From: Pseudomonas sp. Choline-02u-1
GTDB taxonomy: Bacteria; Pseudomonadota; Gammaproteobacteria; Pseudomonadales; Pseudomonadaceae
Reading direction: 5' to 3'
Assembly (NCBI RefSeq): GCF_002836515.1
Contig: NZ_PJBC01000012.1
Location: 1 to 64,000, forward strand
Length of the DNA stretch: 64,000 nucleotides
A program made the translations under genes and the position numbers. Of the stretch, positions 50,723 to 60,909 are shown in pieces; the first letter of the stretch is position 1, and each line of letters opens with the position of its first letter. The notes beneath the pieces were generated by a model. It had not been told where the DNA came from. It searched no databases and worked only from the letters and a program-made list of their open reading frames with translations.

Positions 50723-51193
50723 CTAGCTGATCCAGTGCAGCGAAAGCACCACTCCAATCAGCACGAACGGCGCAAATGGCAGCTTTTTTGACTTATCCGG
50801 GGTGAGATGGCGCACATGCCCTCTAAGCCCTTGACCCATATGAGGCCAGAGTTTTGGCGCGAGCAGCAGCCAGAGCACGCTGGCCACGCCCGCGCCGATA
50901 AACGCACCGAGAACAAATACGCCGTTCGTCGCAAGGCCCAGGGCTGTCATTAATTTCACATCACCAGCGCCCATGCGACCCAGCAAGTGACCGGGCAATG
51001 TCAGCAGCAAAGCGATCAGGCAGGCCCACCCGCCCTGCTGTGCGTCGGCGCCCAGCCAAGTCGTGCCAGTCGCCAACAACCAGACCAACGCAAGCGCGCC
51101 GACGCCTAACGTCAAAGCATTGGAAATTCGCCGGTGCCGGGCATCTTGCGCGGCGCAGATCGCCAACCAGATCAGAACCAGAGAAATCTGCAT
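50723..51193 (-). CDS. fppA: Prepilin peptidase FppA (A24 family, CpaA-like)
   Basis: A 156-residue polytopic aspartic protease that removes the Flp leader. The two catalytic aspartates are seen in QDARHRRISN near residue 17 and GRMGAGDVKLMTALG near 76. It lacks the N-terminal methylase domain of PilD, as expected for Tad-specific peptidases. It is encoded apart from the main tad operon, upstream of pprB on the same strand, with 118 bases between the two genes. Confidence 0.92.
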   Translation of the reverse strand: MQISLVLIWLAICAAQDARHRRISNALTLGVGALALVWLLATGTTWLGADAQQGGWACLIALLLTLPGHLLGRMGAGDVKLMTALGLATNGVFVLGAFIGAGVASVLWLLLAPKLWPHMGQGLRGHVRHLTPDKSKKLPFAPFVLIGVVLSLHWIS

Positions 51194-51267
51194 CCGCTAA
51201 AGCCGTCCGTTTTGGCTGAATGATTCTATGCTGATACTACGCAGTGACTGTCAGGGTAGACGCACGC

Positions 51268-51714
51268 ATGAAAAACGGCTTTCGCAGGTCGCAAAAAGGT
51301 GCGGTGGCGATCGAATTCGCCTTGGTGTTCATCATCTTTTTCGCAGTGTTTTACGGGCTGGTCAGCTACGGCCTGCCCTTCGTGATGATGCAATCGTTCA
51401 ACCAGGCCACTGCCGAAGCGGTGCGCCGCAGTGTTGCGGTCGACCCGACCACGCCGAACTATTCGACGGCAGTGGTCAATACCGCGAATGCCGCGCTGAC
51501 CCAGCAATTGCGGTGGCTGCCCTCGGCACTCAATCTGGTGGTCGGAACGGACACCAGTTCGGTGTACGACGCGGGTAGCGGCACCCTGACCGTCAGCGTC
51601 AACTACCCGGTGAGCAAGCTCAACCAGATCATGCCGTTTCTGGTGCTGCCCGGGATCGGCACGGTGCCCAATCTGCCCACCCACCTCACTGCCCGCTCGA
51701 GCCTGCAATTTTGA
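51268..51714 (+). CDS. tadE: TadE-like minor pseudopilin
   Basis: A 148-residue protein with a type IV-pilin-like segment KGAVAIEFALVFIIFFAVFY (Gly before A, Glu at +5) and a periplasmic domain. TadE/TadF are minor pseudopilins processed by the Tad prepilin peptidase. It is divergent from fppA. Its stop overlaps the start codon of the sensor kinase gene (TTGA), so the two are coupled. The exact TadE or TadF identity is not certain. Confidence 0.87.
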   Translation: MKNGFRRSQKGAVAIEFALVFIIFFAVFYGLVSYGLPFVMMQSFNQATAEAVRRSVAVDPTTPNYSTAVVNTANAALTQQLRWLPSALNLVVGTDTSSVYDAGSGTLTVSVNYPVSKLNQIMPFLVLPGIGTVPNLPTHLTARSSLQF

Positions 51715-54473
51715 CCGCCGGCGATAAGCTCTTCGGGCGTTTGCTCAAGCGTGCGCACAGCGCTGTTCTGGAGCTGCCGGACCGACTCGGCGCGCCGCCC
51801 ACCGGGCTGCATTTGTATCTGAATGGCGACGGCGAGGTGTTACAGATCGCTGGCCCGCTGCGGCATTTGCTTGCCCAGCACAAACCCCAAGGTCAGCCGC
51901 TGCCGCTCAGCGCCTATCTGCTGCCGCATAGCCTGTTGAGCGTGGAAGGTCAGCCGCGAGACTGGCAAGGGCAATTGCTTGATCTGGATTTCACCGGCCT
52001 GTATGAGCAGCCGCTGCACCTGCGCGGCTGGGTGCAGCCGCTGGAGGATGGCTGGCGACTGCAACTGCTCGACATCGCCGACCTGCTGCTCGAACGTCAG
52101 CAATCGCGCGACCGCGACGCCTGCCAGACCCTTGCCGCGCAGATCAGTGATCATCTGCGCACGTGCAGCCTGACGCGCTTGTCGACAGTGCTCGGCGAAC
52201 AGTTGCAGGCCATCGCCCAGCGCTGGCATATCCCCTGTCTCGCCGTGGCGCTGCTGGATGAACAGGCACAGGGCTGGCAGATTCACCAGCAGTTTCGTGG
52301 CCACGACGCTCCGCAACTGTGGGCGGACGGCCAGCCGCTGGGTACGCCGCTGGACACCCTCAACGGCAGTGCGCCGCAACGTCTTGCGGGCCAGCAGGGC
52401 CGTTATGAACACTCGCGATTACAGGCCACATTCGGCAACGCCAACGGTTTCGCAGTGCCCTACAGCAATGACCAGGGCGTGGTCGCGTGGCTGCTTTGCG
52501 GGTTTTATACGGTCGACAGCGTGGCACCATGGCTGACCGATCGCGACTGGCTGACCCTGGTCGGCGCGCTGGCCGGGCCGCTGCTCAGCCGCTTGCGCGA
52601 GCAGCGCCATGGGCAATCGATGGAGCGCCTGGACTCGCTGCAAAACCTGCTCGGCGCCGGCTGGTGGGAAATCAATGCCGACGAGCACATGGTAGTGGCG
52701 CCGTCGCTGGCTTCGGCACTCGGCCTCAGCACTTGCACGCTGGCGGTGGAGGACTGGCTGTTGCTGTTCCATCCTGCCGACCGCGACGAGTTGCGCAGCC
52801 GCTTGCGCGCCCTGCAATGGCAGGGCGAAGCGCTGACTCTGAGCGCGCGCCTGCACCGCGCGGATGTCGGCGCAGCAGCGACGTGGTACCGGATTCAGGG
52901 CCAGGTCAGCGGCACCGGTGAACAGCGGCGTCTGATCGGATTCATGCTCGATATCAGCGATATCCAGAATCAACAACAGCGCGCTGCAGCCGCTCACGCG
53001 CGGCTGGATAATCTGATCGCCAGTTCGCCGGCGGTGATCTACGTGCAGCGTTATGAAGAAGGCGCGCTGATCCCAGCGTTCTTCAGCGCCAGCCTGCAAC
53101 CCTTGCTCGGCTGGACGCTGGAAGATTGCGATGCAGCAACACTGGTCGAGCGCGTCCATCGCGACGACCGTGAACTGTATTTCCAGCGCAACCGCCAGTT
53201 GCTGCGCGAGGGCTCGGTGCGTGCGCGTTATCGTCTGCGCGACAGCCGTGGCGACTATCACTGGTTGCTCGATGAAGCAAAACTGCTGCGCAACGATCTC
53301 GGTCTGCCGATCGAGGCGGTCGGCCTGTGGCTTGATGTCACCGACGCGACGCTGGCCGCCGAAAAGGTTCGGCAGAGCGAGGAGCGCTACCGGATTCTGG
53401 TCGAGGATTCGCCGGCGATGATTTGCCGCTATCGCCCGGACCTGACGCTGATTTTTGGCAACCGACCCTTGGCGACCTATCTGGAATGCGCGCCGGAACA
53501 ACTGCGCGGCATTGATCTGGCTGGCTGGATGTCCGAGGAACAACGCGGCGCGTTTGTTCAGCGCCTGAACCAGCTGACCCCGAAACATCCGGTGAGCACC
53601 GCCGAAATCAGCCTGCAATTGCCCGGACGCGAACACGCCTGGTGGGTCTGGTCGGATCGCGGCGTATTCGACGAGCGCGGCCAACTGGTCGAAGTACAAG
53701 CCGTGGGCCGCGACAACACCGAGGTGCGCCGCTCGCAACAGCAACTTACGCAAAGCGCCAAAATGGCCACCCTCGGTGAAATGGCCACCGGCCTCGCCCA
53801 CGAGATCAATCAGCCGCTGAACGTTATGCGCATGGCCATCGTCAACGTGCTCAAGCGCCTCGACAACGGTGACGTGCAGGTCGATTACCTGACCGACAAA
53901 CTCAACCGCATCGACGCTCAGGTTCAACGCGCAGCGAAGGTGGTCGACCACATGCGCGTGTTCGGTCGGCGTTCGGAAATCGAACAACAGCTGTTCAACC
54001 CGGCTCAAGCCATCGAAGGCACTCTGTCGCTGCTGGCCGAAGGCATGCGCGGCAAAGGTGTCGATCTGCGTATCCGCGAGAGCGCTTTGCAGGCGCAGGT
54101 GCGCGGTTACGTCGATCAGCTGGAACAGGTGCTGATCAACCTGATGGTCAACGCCCGCGACGCCCTGCTCGGCAAACGCGAGGGCGACTCAACGTTCAAG
54201 CCGTGGATTTCGATCTACGCCGAGCGCGACGAGGAAAGCGTGCGGCTGTGGGTCGAGGACAACGGCGGCGGTATCGATCCGCGTTTGCTGGAGCGGATCT
54301 TCGAGCCGTTCTTCACCACCAAGCCGATTGGCGTCGGCACCGGTCTGGGCCTGTCGGTGAGCTACGGCATCATCGCCAACATGGGCGGGCAATTGAGCGT
54401 GCGCAACTCCACGGAGGGCGCACGGTTCTGCATCGAATTGCCGATTGCCACGGATGATCAGATCACCAGATAA
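51711..54473 (+). CDS. pprA: PAS-domain sensor histidine kinase PprA-like
   Basis: A 920-residue kinase. N-terminal sensory regions without membrane helices come first (about residues 1-300, part of it GAF-like with [20 protein letters not shown]). At least three PAS-type domains follow at about 310-425, 430-545 and 555-680. The dimerisation domain has the phosphorylated His in [11 protein letters not shown] near 697, and the ATPase domain has [27 protein letters not shown] and [11 protein letters not shown]. It has no receiver domain, so it presumably phosphorylates PprB and perhaps the stand-alone receiver. It uses a TTG start overlapping the tadE stop. Confidence 0.9.
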   Translation: MTAGDKLFGRLLKRAHSAVLELPDRLGAPPTGLHLYLNGDGEVLQIAGPLRHLLAQHKPQGQPLPLSAYLLPHSLLSVEGQPRDWQGQLLDLDFTGLYEQPLHLRGWVQPLEDGWRLQLLDIADLLLERQQSRDRDACQTLAAQISDHLRTCSLTRLSTVLGEQLQAIAQRWHIPCLAVALLDEQAQGWQIHQQFRGHDAPQLWADGQPLGTPLDTLNGSAPQRLAGQQGRYEHSRLQATFGNANGFAVPYSNDQGVVAWLLCGFYTVDSVAPWLTDRDWLTLVGALAGPLLSRLREQRHGQSMERLDSLQNLLGAGWWEINADEHMVVAPSLASALGLSTCTLAVEDWLLLFHPADRDELRSRLRALQWQGEALTLSARLHRADVGAAATWYRIQGQVSGTGEQRRLIGFMLDISDIQNQQQRAAAAHARLDNLIASSPAVIYVQRYEEGALIPAFFSASLQPLLGWTLEDCDAATLVERVHRDDRELYFQRNRQLLREGSVRARYRLRDSRGDYHWLLDEAKLLRNDLGLPIEAVGLWLDVTDATLAAEKVRQSEERYRILVEDSPAMICRYRPDLTLIFGNRPLATYLECAPEQLRGIDLAGWMSEEQRGAFVQRLNQLTPKHPVSTAEISLQLPGREHAWWVWSDRGVFDERGQLVEVQAVGRDNTEVRRSQQQLTQSAKMATLGEMATGLAHEINQPLNVMRMAIVNVLKRLDNGDVQVDYLTDKLNRIDAQVQRAAKVVDHMRVFGRRSEIEQQLFNPAQAIEGTLSLLAEGMRGKGVDLRIRESALQAQVRGYVDQLEQVLINLMVNARDALLGKREGDSTFKPWISIYAERDEESVRLWVEDNGGGIDPRLLERIFEPFFTTKPIGVGTGLGLSVSYGIIANMGGQLSVRNSTEGARFCIELPIATDDQITR

Positions 54474-56455
54474 GCCTTGCCGGTCTGCCCGCAGGTCATG
54501 TTGGCGCCCACCTCGGTGTTCATCAGATTGATGCCCAGGCCTTTGAGCAGATTGTTCAACAACGGGTCGAGCAAGGGACTGATCAAACCGGTGACCACTG
54601 GCAACAAGCGGTTGCTGACGTCGCTGATCAACGAAGCCACACCGGTGACGACAGCGCCCAGCGGGTTGCTGCCCACGGGTTTGTAGACGATCAGGTTGAT
54701 GCCCGACAGGGTGTTCGCCAGGCTGCCGACGATGTTGCTGGTCGGCGCGGCCGGTAGCACGCTGGGTGGCAGTTTCAGATTGGCCGGGGTGGCGAAGGGT
54801 GTGGTGCTGGAGAACAGCAGATTCTGCGTGGTCTGCGCGACGCTGGTGTCGAGTTTGATGGCGATGCCGCCCGCGCCGTATTGGACGCGGGAGGCGGCAT
54901 CGCAACTGCCAAAGCCGAGAATCTTGTGGCAGGTGATGATGCCGAGATCGACCAGCGGCAACGGCGCCACGGTGGGTTCAGCGACTGAAGAGAACGCCGC
55001 GACGGGATCGATCCTGCCGAGCTTGAGGTAAGCCAGAGAGCTGGAGGTGGTGGCGGTCAGGCTTTTGCTGCCGCTGTCGCTGGTCGGGCAGCGGTAATCG
55101 GTGACATAGCTTTTCGCACCGCCGGCATCCAGCGCGATGTCGATCTGCGGTGAGGGCAGCAGCTTCGGATCGAGCTGTTGGCAACCGGCGCCCAGCAGAC
55201 AGAACACTGAATTGAGCGTGTCCACCAGGTTCAGGCTCAGCAATGCATTGAGTGTCGGCGTCAAGGTACCGACCAGACCGGCGACGGCATTCGTCAGCCC
55301 GCTCACCCCGCCAAGCAATGGCAAGTTGACCGACAGCAGCGTGCGAACCTGCGCCGTACGCACAAAAATCCGATCGGGTCCCAACGGGTTGGCCTTGGCC
55401 CGCGCCGGGTCGCCAATCGCCGAAAACTGTGGCGGCTCGATCACCTTCACCCGCACCGTGACACCGGCCAGCCCCAGCACATTGACCGGCAAGGTCGCCG
55501 CCACCGCGCTTTTGCTGTTGGCCAGTTGCACCACACCCTGCACCAGTTGCAGCAATTGCAGATTGGCATCCAGCCCCGCCGCCGTGGTGCCGGTTTGCAG
55601 TTGCAGAATCTCGCCGAGTCTGACCGGCGCCGCGTTGATCGCAGCGACCTGCAACTGGCCCAGCGCGGTGACCACTTGCGCAGTCGCGCCGTTGAGTTGC
55701 ACCACCGTCGCTGCGGCCTGAATCAACTGCGTCACGGTCGCTTGGGTGTTGAGCAATTGCGTGTAGTTGCCGGCACCGACGTTGAGGTCGATGGCCAGTT
55801 GATCGAGGTATTTGAGCAGGTTGATATCGGTGTGCAGCAAGCCGTCCCAGCCCACCGCCGTGAGGTTGACGTTGCCGCCGAGCAGCCCGGAAAACAGCGG
55901 GTTGAGAATATTCGACTGCGCTGTGTCGATGCTGGCGAGGGTGCTGCGAATATTCAGCTGGGCGATGGTCGGCTGCGGTTTGGCGGCCACCGCCGAAGCA
56001 GTGAGCGTGGTATTGAGGCTGACCGGTGTCGCGCTGAACAGCGCCTGTACACCCCGGGCGAAACTGCTGGTGACCGTGCGGCTGGCGGCGACTTTGACGG
56101 CGGTTGATTGCGTCGTATCGACGGTAAAACTGCGCACACCGCCGGCAGCAGTGGCCAGCGTGCCGCAGGTGGTGGCGAGGCTGTTGTTCGCGTCGACGAG
56201 GTAGCCATTGCGTAGTGCACTTTGCCCGGCGTAAGTGGCGGCGGTCAGCCCGGGCAGGCAATTGCCGCCGCGACTGACCGCTTCGAGGGCGGCGGTATCC
56301 ACCACCCGCTGCAGTTTGCGCTGTTCCATGTACAAGCGACCGCTGTCGACCACCAGCAACATCATCACCAGCGCCAGACTCAGGGTGGCAGCCGCCATCA
56401 AGCCGATTGCCCCGCGTTGCCGGGCCGGGCCGTTGCCTTGCGATCCTGGCGACAT
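54458..56455 (-). CDS. tadG: TadG-like pilus assembly protein
   Basis: A 665-residue protein with the TadG N-terminal segment QRGAIGLMAAATLSLALVMM and DSGRLYMEQRKLQRVVDTAALEA. A long periplasmic part rich in Leu, Asn and Thr follows, with many short VNL/VTA repeats (about 60-600). There is no von Willebrand metal site. It anchors or polymerises with the Tad machine in the inner membrane. Start ATG 56455 has AGGAG. Its last 16 bases overlap the convergent kinase gene. The P. aeruginosa TadG is also encoded near pprB. Confidence 0.87.
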   Translation of the reverse strand: MSPGSQGNGPARQRGAIGLMAAATLSLALVMMLLVVDSGRLYMEQRKLQRVVDTAALEAVSRGGNCLPGLTAATYAGQSALRNGYLVDANNSLATTCGTLATAAGGVRSFTVDTTQSTAVKVAASRTVTSSFARGVQALFSATPVSLNTTLTASAVAAKPQPTIAQLNIRSTLASIDTAQSNILNPLFSGLLGGNVNLTAVGWDGLLHTDINLLKYLDQLAIDLNVGAGNYTQLLNTQATVTQLIQAAATVVQLNGATAQVVTALGQLQVAAINAAPVRLGEILQLQTGTTAAGLDANLQLLQLVQGVVQLANSKSAVAATLPVNVLGLAGVTVRVKVIEPPQFSAIGDPARAKANPLGPDRIFVRTAQVRTLLSVNLPLLGGVSGLTNAVAGLVGTLTPTLNALLSLNLVDTLNSVFCLLGAGCQQLDPKLLPSPQIDIALDAGGAKSYVTDYRCPTSDSGSKSLTATTSSSLAYLKLGRIDPVAAFSSVAEPTVAPLPLVDLGIITCHKILGFGSCDAASRVQYGAGGIAIKLDTSVAQTTQNLLFSSTTPFATPANLKLPPSVLPAAPTSNIVGSLANTLSGINLIVYKPVGSNPLGAVVTGVASLISDVSNRLLPVVTGLISPLLDPLLNNLLKGLGINLMNTEVGANMTCGQTGKAYLVI

Positions 56456-56552
56456 GACGCACTCCTTTGCCGGCGCAGGGCCTAGCGCGACCTGCGTGGG
56501 TGACCATGAGTGTAGACGCGGTCGGTCGAGACTGCTGGCGTCACGCCATTCC

Positions 56553-56644
56553 ATTGTGGGAGCGGGCTTGCTCGCGAAAGCGTCAGGTCAGGCAATCAAG
56601 ACCCTCAATGTACCGCCGCCTTCGTGAGCAAGCCCACTCCCACC
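56553..56644. repeat. Inverted pair of REP elements (GAGCAAGCCCGCTCCCAC type)
   Basis: One exact and one two-mismatch copy (GTGAGCAAGCCCACTCCCAC) facing each other, in the gap between the tadG start and the DUF4136 gene end. Confidence 0.85.
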
Positions 56645-56671
56645 TGGGGCTGCGTCGGTTTCAGGAGAGGA

Positions 56672-57229
56672 TCAACGCGGTGGATAGTTGGCCAGGATCC
56701 GCGCGACGGTCTCGCGAATGGCATTGCTGCGGTCGGCCGGATTCGGGCGGTTGCTGAGGATTTGCTCATCGCTGCCGCGCCAGACCAGCTTGCCGTCCTT
56801 GCCATCAAGCAGGTCGATTTGAAGCGTCGCGACCTTGTAGGTGACGTTGCGCGTTTCGTTGTACATCGGCGCGCCCCAGTAGCCGTTCCAAGGGCCGCCC
56901 CAACCGCCGCCGTAATTAGTCGTAACTTGCTGCTGACGATCCTCGACGATCAGGTAGGTCTGCACGTTCAGATCACCCTTGCCGCCACCAGCGACCGGGC
57001 GCAAACCGCGCTGATCGAGTTGATCGGACACCGCTTGGCGGATGCGCTGTTCGGTCAGGTCACTTTTGATGCGCGGGTCATCGGGGCGATATTGCAGGGC
57101 CGGGTCTTTCCAGCTCCAACTGCGATAGGCGGCAAAGTCACGGCTGGCGTCGAAGTCGTGATTGATCTCGTTGGCAGCGCAGGCACTGAGCAGCGCGGTA
57201 AAAGCGAGTAGAGCAAGACGGCGGAACAT
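56672..57229 (-). CDS. DUF4136 lipoprotein 1
   Basis: A 185-residue lipoprotein (lipobox LLSAC, Cys 17). The DUF4136 pattern is present: DASRDFAAYRSWSWKDP, then [18 protein letters not shown], an aromatic/Gly loop (NYGGGWGGPWNGYWG) and the end AIRETVARILANYPP. The family function is unknown; members are outer-membrane-linked proteins. It is a tandem relative of the next gene upstream, 41 bases away. Confidence 0.87.
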   Translation of the reverse strand: MFRRLALLAFTALLSACAANEINHDFDASRDFAAYRSWSWKDPALQYRPDDPRIKSDLTEQRIRQAVSDQLDQRGLRPVAGGGKGDLNVQTYLIVEDRQQQVTTNYGGGWGGPWNGYWGAPMYNETRNVTYKVATLQIDLLDGKDGKLVWRGSDEQILSNRPNPADRSNAIRETVARILANYPPR

Positions 57230-57270
57230 GATTTTTCTCCGGGTGAAGGCATGAACCTGCTGACACGACG

Positions 57271-57882
57271 TCAGCTGGGAGGATACGCCGCCATGGCTTT
57301 TTCCACAGCCTCGCGAATCGCATCGGCGCGTTCGATCTGATTGCCCTGGGTGCCGGTCTCAGCGCTGGCGCTCCACACCGGCTGACCGTTGCCGGCATCG
57401 AACAGATCGACCCGCACCACCACGACCTGTTCTTGATAGGTGCGCACGATCGGCACGGTGTTGTACATGCCGTAACCGCGACCATAACGATCATAGCCGC
57501 CGTATCCACCGTAGTAGCCGTAATCGTCGCGAACCTGGCGCAAACGGGTTTCCAGACGCAGGTCGGCGCTGACCAGCAGGTCGGCCGGTCGGTTGTCACG
57601 CATCGGCCGCAGGCCGCGTTGGTCAAGGGCGTTGCTGACCGCCTCGGCCACCTGCGCCGAATCGGCCCACGCCGTGCCCGGCGGCAACTGCCCGTCGCGC
57701 CAGGCCCAATTGCGGTAGCGTCCGTAATCCCGCGGCGGCGCCGGGTAGGCGCTGCGGTCGAAGGTGGTGGCGGCTTGCGGCGGTGCCGGCGGCAACGGCC
57801 GTGACTGCGCCACGTAGGGGTTGCTGCCCTGGCAGGCGGCCAACCCCAGACACATCAGCAATAACCCGCATTGAGCTTTCAT
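57271..57882 (-). CDS. DUF4136 lipoprotein 2
   Basis: A 203-residue lipoprotein (lipobox GLAAC, Cys 17), a paralogue of the downstream gene. It has the same layout: [16 protein letters not shown], then [14 protein letters not shown], a Tyr/Gly-rich loop ([18 protein letters not shown]) and [15 protein letters not shown] at the end. Gene duplication is the likely origin. The gap between the two genes has no terminator. Confidence 0.87.
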   Translation of the reverse strand: MKAQCGLLLMCLGLAACQGSNPYVAQSRPLPPAPPQAATTFDRSAYPAPPRDYGRYRNWAWRDGQLPPGTAWADSAQVAEAVSNALDQRGLRPMRDNRPADLLVSADLRLETRLRQVRDDYGYYGGYGGYDRYGRGYGMYNTVPIVRTYQEQVVVVRVDLFDAGNGQPVWSASAETGTQGNQIERADAIREAVEKAMAAYPPS

Positions 57883-57894
57883 GTCGCGCTCCGC

Positions 57895-58644
57895 TCAGAT
57901 TGGCCGGCAGATCCAGTGCAAATAGCGCCCAAGCCCGGCGAAGCCTGGGTGACGACGGTGCGCGAGTTCCATTTCCAGCAAGTCCGCCAGTTCGGCGCGG
58001 GCCTGGAATTCCACCGGCATGTAATCGTGAAATACCCGTACGCCGCTCTGACTTTCGACCTGCCACATACCGGCGAGTTGCGTCGCCAATTCCCGTGGGT
58101 CGAGAGGCTGCTGCGGGGTCAGGCTCTGCTTTTCGCCGGCCATGACATTCTTGCGCATCTTCTTGAAATGGCCCTTGAGCAGATTGCGGTAAATCAGCGC
58201 ATCACGGTTGTAGAACGCCAGCGACAGCCAGCCGCCGGGGTTGGTCAACTGATGCAACACCGGCAGGATCGCGTGCGGCTCGGCGAGCCATTCCAGCACG
58301 GCGTGGCAGATCACCAGATCGTAGGGCTCGGTGAGCTGACCGGGCAGTTCCTGCCACGGCGCTTGAATGAACGTCGCAGTTTGCCCGGCGTCGGCAAAAC
58401 GCTGGCGCGCACCTTCGAGCATCGGCTCGGCCGGCTCGGTGAAGGTAACGTCATGGCCGCGCTCGGCCAGCCATAGCGACATGTGCCCAAGGCCTCCGCC
58501 GATATCCAGCACGCGCAGCGGACGATCCGGCAAGGCCTCGCTCAGGTCAGCCTGCAACACCGCAAGGCGAATCGCGCCTTTGGCGCCACCGTAGATTTTT
58601 TCTGCGAAGCGCGTAGCCAACTGATCGAAATGACGGTCGCTCAT
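57895..58644 (-). CDS. cmoM: tRNA 5-carboxymethoxyuridine methyltransferase CmoM
   Basis: A 249-residue Rossmann-fold S-adenosylmethionine methyltransferase. Motif I is LRVLDIGGGLGHMSLWLAE near residue 45, with the CmoM-specific start DRHFDQLATRFAEKIYGGAK and the middle FYNRDALIYRNLLKGHFKK. CmoM methylates the carboxymethoxy group of cmo5U at the tRNA wobble position. The gene overlaps the preceding MazG-like gene by one base. Confidence 0.88.
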   Translation of the reverse strand: MSDRHFDQLATRFAEKIYGGAKGAIRLAVLQADLSEALPDRPLRVLDIGGGLGHMSLWLAERGHDVTFTEPAEPMLEGARQRFADAGQTATFIQAPWQELPGQLTEPYDLVICHAVLEWLAEPHAILPVLHQLTNPGGWLSLAFYNRDALIYRNLLKGHFKKMRKNVMAGEKQSLTPQQPLDPRELATQLAGMWQVESQSGVRVFHDYMPVEFQARAELADLLEMELAHRRHPGFAGLGRYLHWICRPI

Positions 58645-58946
58645 CAGCTGAACCGCCGTTCGCTGTCGGCGAGCTTGGCGCGCACCACTTCATTCATGTC
58701 CAGGCCCAGCTCACTGCACAGCAGCAACAGATACAGGACGATATCGCCGACTTCCTGCCCGGCGTGGGCCAGTTTGTCCGCCGGCAACTGGCGCGACTGG
58801 TCTTCTGTCAGCCATTGGAAGATCTCCACCAGCTCGGCCATTTCCACGCTGGCGGCCATGGCGAGGTTTTTCGGGCTGTGAAATTGCCGCCAGTCATTGC
58901 GGTCGCGAATGGCGTGCAGGCGTTCGGTCAGTTCAACAAGGTTCAT
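58644..58946 (-). CDS. MazG-like nucleotide pyrophosphohydrolase
   Basis: A 100-residue all-alpha NTP pyrophosphatase of the RS21-C6/iMazG group. The metal ligands are in MAASVEMAELVEIFQWL (E-x2-E) and HAGQEVGDIVLYLLLL (E-x2-D). Such enzymes cleave non-canonical or excess (d)NTPs. Start ATG 58946 has GGAGAG upstream; the frame stays open further upstream but without family similarity. It is coupled to cmoM. Confidence 0.9.
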   Translation of the reverse strand: MNLVELTERLHAIRDRNDWRQFHSPKNLAMAASVEMAELVEIFQWLTEDQSRQLPADKLAHAGQEVGDIVLYLLLLCSELGLDMNEVVRAKLADSERRFS

Positions 58947-59124
58947 CGGGCTCTCCTGAAGGCGCATAGCTTCAGGGGGATGCGCGCTGATGGCAAGCAG
59001 CGCAGACGATCTATTGTGCAAGCAAGTTCGCTGCCACAGGGACTGAGTAAACCTTCTATCATGCAGGGAACTCGGCCGCCCTCGGCGTGGCCCAAGGCTC
59101 AGCTCTTTCATCAGGGATGCACAC

Positions 59125-59418
59125 ATGCGTGTAGAAAGCTTTTTCGAATGGCTCGGCCAGGCACTCGGTTCGGTGATCCGCTTTATCGTCGACGGCCTCA
59201 GCGGTCTGTTCAATATGCTCAGCAACGCTGGCGGCAACTTTGTCGACGGCCTGGCGCAGACGTTGGGGATGGACACTTCGATCATCAGCATCATCGCGTT
59301 GATCGTAGGCCTGATGCTGTTGTGGTCGGCGATCCGGGCGTTCATGAACGCGTCGATCATTGCCGGGATCATCTGGTTGCTGCTGGGGTTGTGGTTGTTG
59401 AGCTGGATCATCCATTAA
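59125..59418 (+). CDS. Small membrane protein of unknown function
   Basis: A 97-residue protein. An N-terminal amphipathic part (MRVESFFEWLGQALGSVIRF) is followed by two hydrophobic helices (SIISIIALIVGLMLLWSAI and ASIIAGIIWLLLGLWLLSWII). AGGGA lies before the start. I recognise no family; its neighbours give no hint. Confidence 0.75.
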   Translation: MRVESFFEWLGQALGSVIRFIVDGLSGLFNMLSNAGGNFVDGLAQTLGMDTSIISIIALIVGLMLLWSAIRAFMNASIIAGIIWLLLGLWLLSWIIH

Positions 59419-59430
59419 CATCCCCGCCAC

Positions 59431-59505
59431 CCTGCTCGCGAATGGCCGGCACAGTCGAAATCTTCACGGCCGGTCAGTCTTCGCGAGCAGGCTCGCTCCC
59501 ACATT
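59431..59505. repeat. REP pair, one half degenerate
   Basis: CCTGCTCGCGAATGGCCGG faces a full CTTCGCGAGCAGGCTCGCTC copy, between the small membrane protein and MATE genes. Confidence 0.75.
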
Positions 59506-59550
59506 GAATGGCATGACTCGCTACAATCCCCGCTCCCCCAAGGAGCCTGC

Positions 59551-60900
59551 ATGTCCTCTCTGATTACCGACTGGCGCGATCGCCCGACTCACCGCAAGGT
59601 CTGGGCACTTGCCGCGCCGATGATTCTTTCCAATATTTCCGTGCCGCTGGTGGCGCTGGTCGACAGCACGGTCATCGGTCACCTGCCGCATGCCCATCAA
59701 CTCGGCGCGGTAGCGGTTGGCGCCAGTCTGTACACCTTTCTGGCCTGGGCGATGGGTTTTCTGCGCATGGGCACCACCGGCTTCGCCGCGCAGGCTGCCG
59801 GGCGCAGTGATGGTGCAGCATTGCGGCAGATTCTCTTGCAGGGCTTGCTGCTGGCGATGGGGCTGGCCGTCGTGCTCGGCTGTCTTGGTGTGCCGCTCAG
59901 CGGCGTTGCGCTGCATTTCATGCAGCCGTCGGCGGAACTGGATCAACTGACCCGGGAGTTTTTCCACGCGCGCCTGTTCGGCCTGCCCGCAGCGCTGGCG
60001 ACGTATGCGCTGGTCGGGTGGTTCCTCGGCACGCAGAACGCGCGGGCGCCGCTGGCGATCCTGCTGAGCACCAATCTGATCAACATCGTCCTTAACCTGT
60101 GGTTTGTGATTGGCCTGGACTGGGGCGTGGTCGGCTCCGCGCGAGCTTCGGTGATCGCCGAATGGAGCGGCGCTCTGCTCGGCCTGTGGCTGACGCGCAC
60201 GGCGTTGCGCGCCTATCCGGGGCAGATCATTTGGTCCGCGCTGAAAGTCTGGCAGAGCTGGCGCCCGTTGCTGGCGGTCAACCGCGACATCTTCATCCGC
60301 AGCCTCGCCCTGCAATCGGTGTTCTTCCTGATCACCGTGCAAGGCGCGCGGCTCGGCGACGCAACTGTGGCGGCCAATGCGCTATTGCTCAACGGCCTCC
60401 TGCTGACGGCTCATGCACTCGATGGACTGGCCCACGCCGTTGAAGCCCTGTGCGGGCATGCCATCGGCGCGCGGGATCGCTTGGCGTTGCGTCGATCATT
60501 GGTGGTGGCCGGCGGCTGGTCGCTGATTGCCAGCCTCGGTTTCGCCGTGCTGTTTCTGCTGGCCGGGCATTTGTTCATCGAGATGCAGACCGACATCCAG
60601 AGCGTGCGCGATACGGCGTTCGTCTACCTGCCCTACCTCGCCGTGCTGCCACTGATTGCGGTGTGGAGTTATCTGCTCGACGGTCTGTTCATCGGCGCCA
60701 CCCGCGCGCGGGAAATGCGCAACGGCATGCTGCTGACAGTGCTGTTGTTGCTGCCGTTCGCCTGGATGCTGCAGGATCTGGGCAACCACGGCCTGTGGAT
60801 ATCTTTCCTGCTGTTCATGGTCTTGCGCAGCGTGACCCTTGGCGCGCAAGCCCTGTGGCTGAAACGCAACGATGGCTGGTTCAACGGCAAGGCTCACTGA
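59551..60900 (+). CDS. MATE-family efflux transporter, DinF type
   Basis: A 449-residue, 12-helix cation-coupled exporter. It opens with the MATE pattern VWALAAPMILSNISVPLVALVDSTVIG, shortened to MILSNISVPLVALVDS, and GMFLRMGTTGFAAQAAG-like sequence in helix 2-3 (FLRMGTTGFAAQAAGR). The DinF branch is suggested by DGLAHAVEALCGHAIGAR, which carries the branch's Glu. Start has AAGGAG. No LexA box is visible upstream, unlike SOS-linked dinF. The substrate is unknown. Confidence 0.9.
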   Translation: MSSLITDWRDRPTHRKVWALAAPMILSNISVPLVALVDSTVIGHLPHAHQLGAVAVGASLYTFLAWAMGFLRMGTTGFAAQAAGRSDGAALRQILLQGLLLAMGLAVVLGCLGVPLSGVALHFMQPSAELDQLTREFFHARLFGLPAALATYALVGWFLGTQNARAPLAILLSTNLINIVLNLWFVIGLDWGVVGSARASVIAEWSGALLGLWLTRTALRAYPGQIIWSALKVWQSWRPLLAVNRDIFIRSLALQSVFFLITVQGARLGDATVAANALLLNGLLLTAHALDGLAHAVEALCGHAIGARDRLALRRSLVVAGGWSLIASLGFAVLFLLAGHLFIEMQTDIQSVRDTAFVYLPYLAVLPLIAVWSYLLDGLFIGATRAREMRNGMLLTVLLLLPFAWMLQDLGNHGLWISFLLFMVLRSVTLGAQALWLKRNDGWFNGKAH

Positions 60901-60909
60901 CGAACACAT

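Noticed and set aside
54978..56507. A 509-codon frame inside tadG on the same strand
   Set aside because: Low-complexity Arg/Gln/Ala-rich translation of the shifted frame; the tadG frame has the pilin-like segment and a good ribosome site.
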